Source of the DNA: Hydractinia symbiolongicarpus
Lineage: Eukaryota; Cnidaria; Hydrozoa; Anthoathecata; Hydractiniidae
DNA: 64,000 nucleotides
Assembly (NCBI RefSeq): GCF_029227915.1
Contig: NC_079879.1
Location: forward strand, 18,600,001 to 18,664,000
Reading direction: 5' to 3'
The notes under the pieces were generated by a model. The model searched no databases, was not told where the DNA came from, and saw only the letters and a list, made by a program, of their open reading frames with translations. The first letter of the stretch is position 1. Every line of letters begins with the position of its first letter. Positions 53,501 through 60,327 of the stretch are shown one piece after another. Position numbers and translations under genes: made by a program.

Positions 53501-55338
53501 ATCACATAATCGGAATATGCTCTTGGTTTTTAAAATAATTTCTGCTACACGAGTTCACTCATTCCAAAGTAATATTTTCTTGCTTAATTTTCTTAGACCA
53601 TCAATTCCTTCAACTCCAGATATGAATAATTTTTCATTTCAAAGGTAAATTTTTTCTTCATGCCTTGCCTTTAAAAATAATTTCTACCTTCGCATTTCAT
53701 GACATATATTTTATATTTTTACAGTATGAATGGTTCAGCTTCACCTGACTCTACCAGACAACACATGGAAGAAGTGTATGTTTGTCATTCTTTGTCATCG
53801 TTTGCCATCTTTTCTTTCCCTATGTCAAGAGTTGCACATCTGATCTGTTTGTTTTTGTTTTTTCTACTTTTAAAGGGCTGAAGAGCATAGACTAATTCAA
53901 CAAATGTGCAACAGTTTAAACGGAGACTTAAACACTGTCACCAACACGGTTAGTTTGTTAAATCATTAAGTCCTGTTTTACACTTGCAACGAAAACTCTG
54001 ACGTTTTTGATCGGAGTTTTCTTTATTTTTAATGTTTACTTCTTTCTTCTGCTATTTTATTGGCATGTTCAGTGTGGCCGGGACTCTTAAGACTACATGA
54101 AATGGAATATACTTCTGAGCCATCCGGACATTAGAATTATTTTTTCATTAAATTTCGCGAATCAGGTTGAAAAATGTCAGAAAACTCTTGGAGAATAAAC
54201 GGCCACCCTCCCATCCATATTTCCATATGAGAAAACTGAACTTAAAATCTTGTACAAGTGTTCTTAATTTTTTTAACCTATGGCTTTAAAATGTTCTTAA
54301 GTTGTTCTTAATTTACATCTTATTTTGTCATGGAAAGTTTAAAAGAGCATTTCAGTAAGTTTTGGCATTAACACATTTCATGTTCTGTACTTTTGCACCT
54401 CTGCGGCCATCTTCTTTTTAATAAAAACGTCTAATTTATTATGTGCTGTTGTTATTCCAGCCAAAGAGTCCATCGCAGATTCTTGCAGCATTAGATATTG
54501 ATCAACAACAAGACATTGACGAAAGAATACGTGGCTTAGAAGAAGAACACCAGTAAGCAACTTCTTACCCAACTTTCTTACCCAGCTTTCTTGTGTTACG
54601 AGGAAGGGTAATTATCAAGTTGGCTACTCAAACCTGAAAAACGCGCTTTAAATAGCTGAACATTTTTTCTCCATGTCTGTAATAATATACAGTTAGATGC
54701 CTCCAAATGCGAGTGAATGAAATTACATTTATCATAAATTTGTGAATTACAAAGACTGTTTATTCTTGCTCGCCTCTTGCATACTGTGTCTTTATTTTAG
54801 AGCGCTTCAATCAGAATATAGCCGATTAAAAGAGATTCGAACTAATAGTTCCGAAAATGGTAGCCAATGTAATGGAACCGACGGTGTGCGCGATGCCGAA
54901 CTGATAGCTGAAGCAAAAATACTTCGTCAGCATAAAGGAAAACTCGAAGCGAGGATGCAAATACTCGAAGATCACAACAGACAACTCGAAGCACAGCTAC
55001 GACGGCTTAGACAACTACTTGAACAGGTTTGTTTTGTATTTATTTATTTATTTTTATTTATTTATTTTTTTTATTTTATCAATTTTTTTTTGTAAATTCA
55101 TAATTTAATTGCAACCCTATTTCCTTAGCCTCCCTCTGAACGCGATCGTTCCGTTGGAAACGTTCAGTCACCACCATCACCGTCAAGAGTAACGCCGGCT
55201 TTGACGCCGTCATCGTCGTACCACGGCTCCCCCGAACTGTACAGACGCGGCATGTCGAGCACTCCGTACTCAGCTGAAAATGCTATTGATATACACCAGG
55301 TTACAACTCAAATTGAACACGCTTTTCCAGTGGATTAA
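8503..55338 (+). CDS. DMD: Dystrophin/utrophin-family gene, complete, 65 coding exons joined
   Basis: This gene encodes the large linker between cortical F-actin and the membrane dystroglycan/syntrophin/dystrobrevin complex. I joined 65 exons by GT/AG signals (one possible GC donor) and frame; every junction phase agrees and the total is 11,259 nt, or 3,752 aa. Domain order: two CH domains (about residues 1-240), a spectrin-repeat rod (about 254-3160) with an acidic hinge (about 1684-1769) and an embedded PLAT domain (about 1966-2094), WW (about 3168-3200), EF-hand-like region (about 3205-3420), ZZ (about 3424-3470) and a coiled-coil C-terminus (about 3578-3683). Several stretches nearly match vertebrate dystrophin, for example the WW core, the ZZ region and the C-terminal coil around [20 protein letters not shown]. 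The exons are listed in the segment entries that follow. Family identity is certain; individual boundaries could be off in places. Confidence 0.95.
11149..19262 (+). CDS. DMD: Dystrophin exons 2-9: tandem CH domains (actin-binding region)
   Basis: Exons: 11149-11210, 11325-11420, 11836-11913, 12026-12118, 15311-15405, 16106-16186, 18711-18826, 19147-19262. They encode about residues 8-253. CH1 contains [43 protein letters not shown] and [16 protein letters not shown]2 contains [60 protein letters not shown] and [16 protein letters not shown]. These are the expected blocks of the calponin-homology pair that binds F-actin in dystrophin, utrophin and spectrin. The region ends in a short acidic/glutamine linker ([12 protein letters not shown]) that stands where hinge 1 lies in vertebrates, but is much shorter. 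Phases run 1, 0, 0, 0, 0, 2, 2, 1, 0 through these introns. Confidence 0.93.
12119..15310 (+). other. Dystrophin intron 5
   Basis: A 3.2 kb AT-rich intron inside CH2-proximal coding sequence. It contains a perfect 40-bp palindrome (15072-15111) but no other recognised feature. The open frame at 12775-12987 is Lys/Asn-rich AT-driven sequence without support. Confidence 0.6.
15072..15111. repeat. Perfect inverted repeat, 19-bp arms, 2-bp centre
   Basis: Left arm AAATCAATCAGACATACAG (15072-15090), centre GG, right arm its exact reverse complement (15093-15111). The centre is too short for a normal microRNA loop. It may be the scar of a small palindromic element. Confidence 0.85.
16187..18710 (+). 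other. Dystrophin intron 7, with a segment of reversed base asymmetry
   Basis: Most introns here are T-rich on the + strand. Between about 16.85 and 18.06 kb this one is A-rich instead, as if the sense strand were the - strand. On that strand a good acceptor (TTTCGTTTGCAG) at about 17188 opens [20 protein letters not shown] to a nearby stop. This may be an inserted element or a nested gene end. (TA)n runs lie at about 16801-16820 and 18072-18090. Nothing could be identified. Confidence 0.35.
19263..23108 (+). other. Dystrophin intron 9 (between actin-binding region and rod)
   Basis: 3.8 kb of AT-rich sequence. I see no coding sequence or clear repeat. A 19-nt stretch at 22127-22145 has exon-like flanks (AG before, GTGAG after), but its length would break the frame. 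Confidence 0.6.
23109..30703 (+). CDS. DMD: Dystrophin exons 10-27: N-terminal half of spectrin-repeat rod
   Basis: Exons: 23109-23288, 23634-23815, 24146-24457, 24612-24774, 24938-25120, 25198-25320, 25436-25759, 25856-26176, 26470-26802, 26974-27300, 27499-27662, 27864-28023, 28157-28318, 28611-28757, 29075-29560, 29658-29807, 29949-30272, 30455-30703. They encode about residues 254-1683, helical spectrin repeats with the usual tryptophans (for example [36 protein letters not shown]). The third repeat is strikingly like human dystrophin: [14 protein letters not shown], followed by [20 protein letters not shown]. The exon starts with a serine-rich linker ([11 protein letters not shown]). Exon 18 may end at a GC donor (26803) or at GT (26797); both keep phase 0. 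The rod acts as a flexible spacer and, in vertebrates, has secondary actin, lipid and nNOS contacts; I cannot assign those here. Confidence 0.9.
28815..28870. repeat. 14-bp tandem repeat, four copies
   Basis: Unit ACGATACACTCACA repeated four times with few changes, inside the intron after exon 23. Confidence 0.85.
30949..31207 (+). CDS. DMD: Dystrophin exon 28: acidic, Pro/Ser-rich hinge
   Basis: The acceptor ends at 30948 and a GT donor lies at 31208. The exon gives about 86 residues (about 1684-1769) with no heptad pattern. It is rich in Asp, Glu, Pro, Val and Ser at first ([20 protein letters not shown], then [10 protein letters not shown]), then turns basic ([22 protein letters not shown]). 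It separates two blocks of spectrin repeats, so it is best read as a rod hinge like vertebrate hinges 2 and 3. It lies nearer the middle of the rod than human hinge 2. No domain is recognisable in it. Confidence 0.8.
32081..33270 (+). CDS. DMD: Dystrophin exons 29-31: spectrin repeats between hinge and PLAT domain
   Basis: Exons: 32081-32199, 32617-32904, 33090-33270, encoding about residues 1770-1965. They are heptad-rich helical sequence with spectrin-type signatures ([20 protein letters not shown]; then [20 protein letters not shown]). Exon 31 ends in phase 1 (GAA GAA AAA G), which feeds the phase-1 PLAT exon. If the PLAT exon were skipped, exon 31 would join exon 33 in frame. Confidence 0.85.
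33544..33930 (+). CDS. DMD: Dystrophin exon 32: PLAT/LH2 domain embedded in the rod
   Basis: This one exon of 387 nt encodes about residues 1966-2094, which is almost exactly a PLAT (polycystin-1/lipoxygenase/alpha-toxin) beta-sandwich. Visible family blocks, in order: [81 protein letters not shown] and NSWLSKE. PLAT domains in polycystins, lipoxygenases and LOXHD1 contact membranes or proteins. Both flanking introns are phase 1 (a symmetric 1-1 exon), so insertion or skipping keeps the reading frame. The exon has a T-rich acceptor (AG at 33542-33543) and a GTAAGC donor at 33931. It sits between clear dystrophin rod exons on the same strand with small introns, so it is unlikely to be a separate gene. 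No dystrophin with this domain is known to me. Confidence 0.9.
34089..46498 (+). CDS. DMD: Dystrophin exons 33-47: C-terminal half of spectrin-repeat rod
   Basis: Exons: 34089-34312, 34847-35143, 35523-35698, 37032-37182, 37570-37735, 38069-38217, 38451-38733, 39172-39317, 39702-39897, 40373-40506, 41867-42021, 44979-45165, 45373-45551, 45720-45870, 46253-46498. They encode about residues 2095-3041. Exon 33 carries a linker after the PLAT domain ([20 protein letters not shown]) and then returns to helical repeat sequence. Typical repeat pieces are [65 protein letters not shown] and [20 protein letters not shown]. An acidic loop ([21 protein letters not shown]) in exons 39-40 may be a minor hinge. 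The rod as a whole has room for roughly two dozen repeats, as in human dystrophin, though I did not align each one. Confidence 0.88.
38780..38847 (+). repeat. tRNA-derived SINE head
   Basis: In the intron after exon 39 a tRNA-like 68-bp sequence begins GGTGGCTCAGGGATCAAAGC (box A region) and carries box B, GGTTCAATCCC. Its ends can pair as an acceptor stem (GGTGG with CCGCC). The body after it runs into AT-rich sequence. No CCA-type context or intact arms throughout, so it is a SINE rather than a working tRNA gene. Confidence 0.6.
39957..40010. repeat. Tetranucleotide microsatellite (GAAT)n
   Basis: About twelve copies of a 4-bp unit (ATGA/GAAT) just after exon 41, fading into related degenerate units. 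Confidence 0.9.
42520..42880. repeat. Degenerate minisatellite
   Basis: Units of roughly 25-35 bp with a shared core like AACACTAGCCTAATGG recur about ten times with much divergence. The last part (42745-42850) is the clearest. Confidence 0.5.
43348..43454 (+). CDS. Candidate alternative first exon A of a short dystrophin (intron 43)
   Basis: An ATG (43348) opens 35 codons, [20 protein letters not shown] and on to FVMFLFD, ending at a strong GTGAGT donor (43455) in phase 2. The acceptor of exon 44 (44978/44979) needs exactly phase 2, so the splice gives ...[16 protein letters not shown] in frame. No ATG lies upstream in frame before a stop at 43267, and no acceptor of matching phase opens this stretch. 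It therefore looks like a first exon rather than a cassette. The product would be about 1,000 aa: late rod repeats, WW, ZZ and C-terminus, like vertebrate Dp140/Dp116. This is an inference only; no transcript is seen. Confidence 0.45.
46499..49263 (+). other. Dystrophin intron 47
   Basis: A 2.8 kb intron. Its 3' part is occupied by the long open frame described as alternative first exon B. The 5' part (46.5-48.1 kb) shows no other coding sequence and could hold the promoter of that exon. Confidence 0.45.
48183..49175 (+). CDS. Candidate alternative first exon B of a short dystrophin (intron 47), 331 codons
   Basis: A long open stretch in the intron between exons 47 and 48 begins with ATG at 48183 (frame open from 48069). 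It runs 331 codons to a GTAGTT donor at 49176, phase 0, matching the phase-0 acceptor of exon 48 only 88 bp downstream. Joined, it reads [19 protein letters not shown]. The protein is basic, Ser/Asn-rich and probably disordered, with [25 protein letters not shown] (phosphosite-like) and [21 protein letters not shown] recognise no domain. No phase-0 acceptor precedes it, so inclusion after exon 47 does not fit; a separate promoter does. The short product would be about 1,040 aa, comparable to Dp116. A read-through of the small intron would add about 60 codons and then stop. Confidence 0.5.
49264..49901 (+). CDS. DMD: Dystrophin exons 48-49: last spectrin repeat and hinge before WW
   Basis: Exons 49264-49398 and 49667-49901 encode about residues 3042-3164. 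The first reads [20 protein letters not shown] and the second contains [20 protein letters not shown], the end of the last repeat that packs next to the WW domain. The tail ([16 protein letters not shown]) is a short hinge-4-like linker. Exon 48 accepts phase 0, both from exon 47 and from the candidate alternative exon that ends at 49175. Confidence 0.88.
50440..50488 (+). CDS. Weak candidate first exon for a Dp71-like form (intron 49)
   Basis: An ATG at 50440 opens [16 protein letters not shown] and could splice from a GT at 50489 (phase 1) into the WW exon, whose acceptor needs phase 1. The stretch upstream (50270-50350) holds an ATTGG (inverted CCAAT) box and a CACGTG E-box and is less AT-rich than its surroundings. 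This is where the Dp71 promoter lies in vertebrates. The donor (GTGTTT) is poor, so confidence is low. Confidence 0.2.
50627..50940 (+). CDS. DMD: Dystrophin exons 50-51: WW domain
   Basis: Exons 50627-50687 and 50879-50940 together encode the WW domain (about residues 3165-3205): [20 protein letters not shown] followed by TTQWDHPKM. Both signature tryptophans and the VPYF aromatic patch are present. In vertebrates WW, EF-hand and ZZ together grip the PPxY motif of beta-dystroglycan, so that role is very likely conserved. The intron that splits the domain is almost entirely a TTTA/TTTG microsatellite, which also serves as the polypyrimidine tract of exon 51. Confidence 0.95.
50715..50875. repeat. 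TTTA/TTTG microsatellite in the WW-splitting intron
   Basis: About 40 units of TTTA or TTTG fill most of the 191-bp intron and run up to the acceptor at 50877-50878. The long open frame through it (Phe/Tyr/Leu/Val/Ile only) is an artefact. Confidence 0.95.
51111..53348 (+). CDS. DMD: Dystrophin exons 52-59: EF-hand-like region and ZZ zinc finger
   Basis: Exons: 51111-51185, 51346-51550, 52072-52157, 52239-52318, 52398-52475, 52583-52789, 53014-53085, 53209-53348. The EF-hand-like part includes [35 protein letters not shown] and [20 protein letters not shown], then [17 protein letters not shown], the block most conserved across the family. The ZZ finger reads [19 protein letters not shown], then [13 protein letters not shown] and [11 protein letters not shown]. 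It keeps the RCLKC cysteine pair that, to my recollection, is RSLKH in vertebrate dystrophin, so both zinc sites look intact. After it comes [20 protein letters not shown] and [10 protein letters not shown], as in all dystrophins. The dystroglycan-binding function is inferred from the family. Confidence 0.94.
51760..52051. repeat. Two tandem copies of a short interspersed element
   Basis: Copy 1 (about 51760-51870) and copy 2 (about 51886-52051) share a start of CCCGTG(G/C)AAAAATCCACGGG, which is a near-perfect hairpin. They then share TCGCCCGTCCTTTATAT, ATTCGTGTTTCCGTAACA, and an end with GACAGACAGACG and ATACGGCTATTATTAAAG. The second copy has an internal extension. I cannot assign a class (non-LTR tail, SINE or MITE). 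Confidence 0.7.
53597..55338 (+). CDS. DMD: Dystrophin exons 60-65: syntrophin/dystrobrevin-binding C-terminus
   Basis: Exons: 53597-53644, 53725-53775, 53876-53948, 54461-54552, 54801-55026, 55129-55338, with a TAA stop at 55336-55338. The syntrophin-binding area reads [14 protein letters not shown] and [11 protein letters not shown]. The coiled coil reads [20 protein letters not shown] and [20 protein letters not shown], almost identical to the human helix that pairs with dystrobrevin. The last exon adds a Ser/Pro-rich, disordered tail ([20 protein letters not shown]) ending in HAFPVD. Exon 61 must use the donor at 53776 (GTATGT) to keep frame with exon 62. The exons become very small (48-73 nt) between the ZZ finger and the coiled coil. 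Confidence 0.92.
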
Positions 55339-55384
55339 CATTTCTTAGGCAATTTTTCTCATGTACGTCTATTTTGTTTTTGTT

Positions 55385-55417
55385 AATAAAACACTAACCC
55401 GCAGTTTCTTTAATAAA
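55385..55417 (+). terminator. Dystrophin polyadenylation signals
   Basis: Two AATAAA hexamers (55385-55390 and 55412-55417) lie 47-80 nt after the dystrophin stop codon. They are the first good poly(A) signals on this strand. A third AATAAA occurs near 55600, so alternative 3' ends are possible. Confidence 0.6.
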
Positions 55418-56306
55418 AATGTTAAAAGAATTTGTGGGTATTGTATATTTATATCCATTTTCATATTTTTGTAATTTGTATATTCACGTGTCGTTTTTGT
55501 CATATGCCATGTTGTCATCATTATGTACTTTGCCGAACTGAAACAATTTTAATGTCATAAAAAAGGACTTTAGAAAAAGGATTAAAGTGAGTGCTTCAAT
55601 AAATTACGACAAAATATTTTTGTAATGCGTTTTTGTTATAATACATGCTTATTAGAATAATTCCTTATTTCTCTAAAATTATTCGACCGAAGGGTTTTGT
55701 GTTCTGAAGATAAATTGTTCCCTTTGGGCGATGCGCCAATTGACACATTTGTTTTTCTGCAGGGAAGAAATCTTTGTGGATGATTACATTTTGCCGAAGT
55801 TTAGGCAAATAATTTTTGCTGGTACCAAAAATTCAGTAGAATCAAAATCAACATAGTTTTCAGAAATCTAGGTATTTTCGGATGAGCAACGAAGAACCTA
55901 ACGGATTAGGTGCCCGCAGAAAATTAAGTAGTAAGAAATTCCCATAATAACTTGTTACTGATACAAGAAACAAAAAAATAAAATTTGTCCCGCGAAGTAT
56001 TCAAAATCGTAAATTTGTCTATTCGGAAAAATTTTTTAAGATAAAAAATCTTTTTTCTATACAGATTAGCGTTTGGAATGTCTACCCAGATAGGTCACGC
56101 CACCTGAGAATAAGATTTAACACTGAATGTTTCCATGATTCATTTATCCCTCAATTGAAAACCGAAAGATAAGCAATAGAGCAATAAAATCACAGAAAAG
56201 AAAGTAAATTTAATCAATCAATTACAACAAGTAACTAAGCAACCTTTTTTAAGACAAACGTTTGAATAATTTAAAATTGTGGTATTTTTGTGCTTCAGAA
56301 TTGTTA
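55418..56306. other. Intergenic spacer between dystrophin and the transposon
   Basis: AT-rich sequence downstream of the dystrophin poly(A) signals. No gene or repeat was recognised. Confidence 0.5.
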
Positions 56307-56633
56307 TACAGTCGACGCTCGTTATCTCGAACTCCCAAGGGACCGAAAGAAAAGTTCGAGATAGCGAGCGTTCGAGATAGCGGAGGTTCGACATAACGAG
56401 CGTATTTCATGAAAAGTTCGAGATAACGAGTTTTTCGAAATTTTTTGAAATTTTCAGAAAAGGGCAAGGGTCAGTAGTTCGGTCATAAGTATCTGTGGGC
56501 AAGCTTTTAAAATTAAAATTCACCTGAATTAAGGGTACTTGAAGGAACTGTTTGGTCAAGAAAGGGAAATGGATAATAAAGAAAACAGCATTTTGCGTAC
56601 ATGTATACTTATTGTTGATTACAATTACATACA

Positions 56634-58863
56634 TTATTTTTGATCGAAAAAGCTCAAAATACTAGTTTGCTTCTTGTTTTTCATTTCACTTTTAAGAAAC
56701 AAATCTTCAAAGCGAAGCAGGAGGCGTTGCATGTCATTTCCATCATCAGTGAATAGACAAGCATTTTGTAAAGTCTCCACTGCAGTGTTTATTTCTGATT
56801 TTGTTGGCTTGCTCACTGGCTCATCAAACACCTCGATGACATCGGCATTTTCATCATGCTCCTCGTCATTCTCATCTGTACTTGGCCGTACCGACTCAAG
56901 GATTTCTTCATCAGTCACGGGATTTTCGATTGTGGTCAAATCTTGGTCAATATCGACAACATCACGGGCCGAGAGATCAGCAGGAATAATGGTATCGTCA
57001 ATGGCACGCAGTTGTGTGAGATCTTTCTCCAGTTGTTTAAATGGATCATCAATATCATCAGTTGCATTCTGTTGAGCTTTCTTGGAAATCTTTGATTTCT
57101 TGAAGCAATTTACGATGGTTTCTTTCTTCACTTTGTCCCACGACGAAACAAATATTTGAAGAGCACGCAGAATTGAAACTTTTGGAAGATCTTTGCCTTT
57201 TTCTAGGTTTTGAATCATCATGTTGACCAATTTTGGCGATAAAGGGACTTAAGACATCTTATGACACCTTGGTCCATCGGTTGTGACACAGAAGTTGTAT
57301 TTGGAGGTAAGAAAATCAATTTAATGCTGGACAGTCCACCGACATCAGGGTGAGCGGGACAATTATCGATGATCAAGACTATCTTTCGACCTTCTTTTAG
57401 AAACATTGCATTGATTTCTCGCACCCACTCTTCAAAAAGAGAGCTGTCCATCCAACTCTTCTTCTGCGCTCTGTACCTGCAGGGTAGGGATGTTACATTT
57501 TTGAAGCACCTTGGTTTCTTCGATTTACCAATCACAAACATTGGTAGTTTATCTCCGACAGCATTGGCAGCTGCAAGCCCGGTAATTCGGACTTTGATAT
57601 TTTTACCCCCAGAGAATTTTTCGGATTTGTAGTGATACGTTTTATTTGGCAAGCATTGGTAGAAGAGACCGAATTCGTCGGCATTGTAAATATCTTCTAG
57701 TTTGTAGTTAGTTAATAATGTTGGTAAAGTGGTTTCAAACCAAGATGCTATCATATCAGGTTGAACAGAATTGCTTTCACCAACGACCGTCTTGAACGTT
57801 ACATTGTGCCTGAAATAGAAAATAAAACAAATACCGACTTGTATAAAAGATTTATTGTTAACCTGTTCGTGCATTTTTTCGAATACGAATGTTCGAATTT
57901 CAATTCGAATGTTTTTAAAAATTCTTGTGTGAACACCCTGTGAACATTATCATTATTACTTGTGCATGGCAACAAGGAAAAGCAAACCAGGAGAAAAAGG
58001 AGAAGATGGATCTTGCAAAAATGATAATTGATCAAAATTTAATCAATGTTGTAATGATAAAAGAATTTGAATTGGCTTCACATGTTAAGGGGTTCCACGT
58101 TTATAAAGCATTGTGGACTCCAAAAAATGGGGAGACTTTACAATGCGAAGGAGAGCCTAATAATCCCGTTGACAAATATGCTGTGTGTATCAAGAAAGAA
58201 AACAAGATAGTTGGACATTTACCACTTGGAAAATCTGGAAAATTTGCTAAAACAATATTTTATTTCCTTAGAGCTGATGAATTAAGCTTGTGCAAAGTAA
58301 CTGTGACTGGAAAACCAGTTAATTTGGGAGATGGTGAAGGCATGCAAGTGCCATGCAATTTGACATTTATTGGAACGGAAAAGTGCATCGAGATACTCAA
58401 GAAACATATTTAGTTTATGTTAGTCTTTTTAAGATTTTAATATCAAAATAAAACCAATTCGAAAAAAAGAGATTTAATATTCTTACCTTTTTTTCCATTT
58501 ACCAAGCCAACCGTCTGAAGCTTTGAAATCTTCTACTCCAAGCTCCTGTGCATAGCTTTTAGCTTTCTCCTTTAGTATTGTCCCATCGATTGGTATGTTT
58601 TTGCTTCGTTGTGAAACAAACCATTTGAACACGACAAGATCTACTTCTGAAAATTTACCATCTCTGATCTTTCTTTTCTTGCTCGAAGATTTTTTGAGAG
58701 CAGAAAAAAGTTTTTCCTTATTGGCTAGCCAAGTTGATATCGTGTTTTTAGGCACCCCGTACTTTTTAGCGATATCTTTATTTGGAATACCTTTTTCCAA
58801 TTCTTTTAATGCTTGGCATTTTTCTGCCAAAGTTTTTACAACGAGCTTTCTTTTCGGTGGCAT
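56634..58863 (-). pseudogene. Tigger/pogo (CENP-B-type) transposase, one frameshift
   Basis: Exon 1, 58863-58487, encodes MPPKRKLVVKTLAEKCQALK, then KDIAKKYGVPKNTISTWLAN (CENP-B N-terminal helix-turn-helix) and a second DNA-binding part ending ASDGWLGKWKKR. Exon 2 starts at 57809 (HNVTFKTVVGES) after a phase-2 intron. The DDE catalytic core shows IYNADEFGLF, KIVLIIDNCPAHP and LPPNTTSVSQPMDQGVI, the three acidic sites of the family. Around 57230-57235 a run of A/T is one base short: the frame ends in RQNWST (stop at 57218), while the expected continuation (LVNMMIQNLEKGKDLP) is in the next frame to a stop at 56634. The end, QTSILSFFDQK, fits the PCNA-binding (PIP) pattern. The full protein would be about 517 aa. 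The frameshift may be real decay or a homopolymer sequencing error. Confidence 0.85.
58006..58413 (+). CDS. HIRAN-domain-like small protein nested in the transposase intron
   Basis: This 135-aa frame begins at ATG 58006 (open upstream to about 57925 but without another ATG) and ends with TAG at 58411-58413; AATAAA follows at 58447. The core reads VKGFHVYKALWTPKNGETLQ, then NNPVDKYAVCIKK and KIVGHLPLGKSGKFA, ending NLGDGEGMQVPCNLTFIG. The pattern Y..LW.P..GE.L......N..D.YAV....... .VGH.P matches HIRAN domains, which in HLTF/Rad5 bind 3' ends of single-stranded DNA. Stand-alone relatives are common in cnidarian and sponge genomes. It lies entirely inside the transposase intron (57810-58486) on the opposite strand, so it moves with the element. 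The frame is intact, unlike that of the transposase. Confidence 0.7.
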   Translation: MDLAKMIIDQNLINVVMIKEFELASHVKGFHVYKALWTPKNGETLQCEGEPNNPVDKYAVCIKKENKIVGHLPLGKSGKFAKTIFYFLRADELSLCKVTVTGKPVNLGDGEGMQVPCNLTFIGTEKCIEILKKHI

Positions 58864-59201
58864 TCTGACAAAGGAAATCACAAAAAAAAAACATTGCAAA
58901 ATCTACCTGTTTTACAATGGAATGTCTTCTTTTTATTGCAACATTTTGTGACTTTAAAACAAGCAGTGCAAGGTCTTCTTTTTTCAAAATTCCTCTTCAA
59001 GAGTTCGAGATAACGAGCGTAAATCAGTCCAAGGGACTGAGAAAAAAGTTCGAGATAGTGAAAGTTCGAGATAACGGAGGTTCGAGATACCGAACGTTTT
59101 TTTGCCTACTATTGCTTACAGAACTCAAGGGACCGAAGAAAAAGTTCGAGATAGAGAAAGTTCGAGATAACGGAGGTTCGAGATAATGAGCGTCGACTGT
59201 A

Positions 59202-60327
59202 CTTCCCCCATTCGCAAAAGTTTTAGCATCAACCTTTTTTATACACACAACTCGCAAAGTTTTTACCGCGAGATTACGTCAAGATCGTGCATTTACAAAA
59301 GTAAAAGCCCACAACTTTCTGTCCACGAAAGTTTGTGCCCTTAAAGTACCATTGTGTTATACGCATTTGCTTTCCCGAGATAATATCATTGAAGGAGGCA
59401 AGCACGTAACTAAGGGTGATTATATATAGAATTTTCGTGCGTATTTAAATGAAATATAAAAAAATTAAACTCTTAATATGAAACAATTGAAAACCTGCGC
59501 ATTGTAGATTTGAAAGCATATTACTCCAGCGAAGATTAGTCTTACTGTTGTTGTTGCTAGCTCTTAACTCCATGTTGCATAAAAATGTTTCGTGATAATA
59601 GCCCGACTCAGTGAATCTTTTTACTTGTTTTGAGAAATCCAAGTGCTAGCACGAGAAAAAACAAAAGTGAGTTATGTAGGATGTGTTTTTCTAAAGAACA
59701 CAAACATTAAAAGTAATAACACAAAAATAACAGGGCATAATTTTTTAGTTGTTCCCAACTGCCTCTGATTAAAAAATTTAAAGAATAAAAATCAAATAAA
59801 AAATCGGTATTCCAAGGTAATATAAAATATAAAATTACAAAAATAACTAAAAATTTAATGTAAAAATAAATTCTTAAAATGTATATAACCAAAAAATAAC
59901 AAAGAAAAACAGGAACAGTAAAATCGAATTTACATGTTTTGAACCAAATAAAAAAAACTAAATTTGAATTATTTAAGATGTAACCTCGATTGTGTGAAAA
60001 AAGTGTAACTGACAAATTAATAATATTGTCAAATGCCAGAAAGGTTATAAACTCAAAAAAAAAATAATTTAGAAATATCTACACCGTAATTCATTGAAAT
60101 GGGAGCTTTCTATCGAGTAAGCTCTCATCGTCTCACGGTAAATAAATTACATCTTTGGAACTATCGACATGTACAGCTACTGGTTATATGCACATCATTT
60201 TAAAAACACATCGGAGAAAAACACGAATTTAGAAAATGAAGAAGCTAAAAAATTTTCGTCGTAAATAGCTTGTTCATTCTAGTCTTTTGTAGCTACGTTC
60301 TTAAAAGAAGCTATGAACATGTCTCAG
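59202..60327. other. Spacer between the transposon and the acyltransferase gene
   Basis: AT-rich. The first 200 bp (59202-59410) contain short CGCAAA/CGCGAG motifs of a repeat-like kind. The rest, including the open frame 59707-60015 on the - strand, is Phe/Tyr/Leu-rich AT noise. The acyltransferase 3' UTR should lie in the upper part. Confidence 0.4.

Larger units (their letters stand above)
56309..59199. mobile_element. pogo/Tigger-type DNA transposon, 2.9 kb, with two genes
   Basis: The ends are inverted repeats: CAGTCGACGCTCGTTATCTC at 56309 and its near-complement ending at 59199. TA lies on both sides (56307-56308, 59200-59201), the target duplication expected of the Tc1/mariner-pogo group. 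Both subterminal regions carry repeated motifs (GGGACCGAA and TTCGAGATA(A/G)CG) in several copies, likely transposase-binding sites. Inside are a - strand transposase with one intron and a + strand HIRAN-like gene in that intron. Ends and duplication are well preserved, so insertion was fairly recent, but the transposase has a frameshift. Confidence 0.9.
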
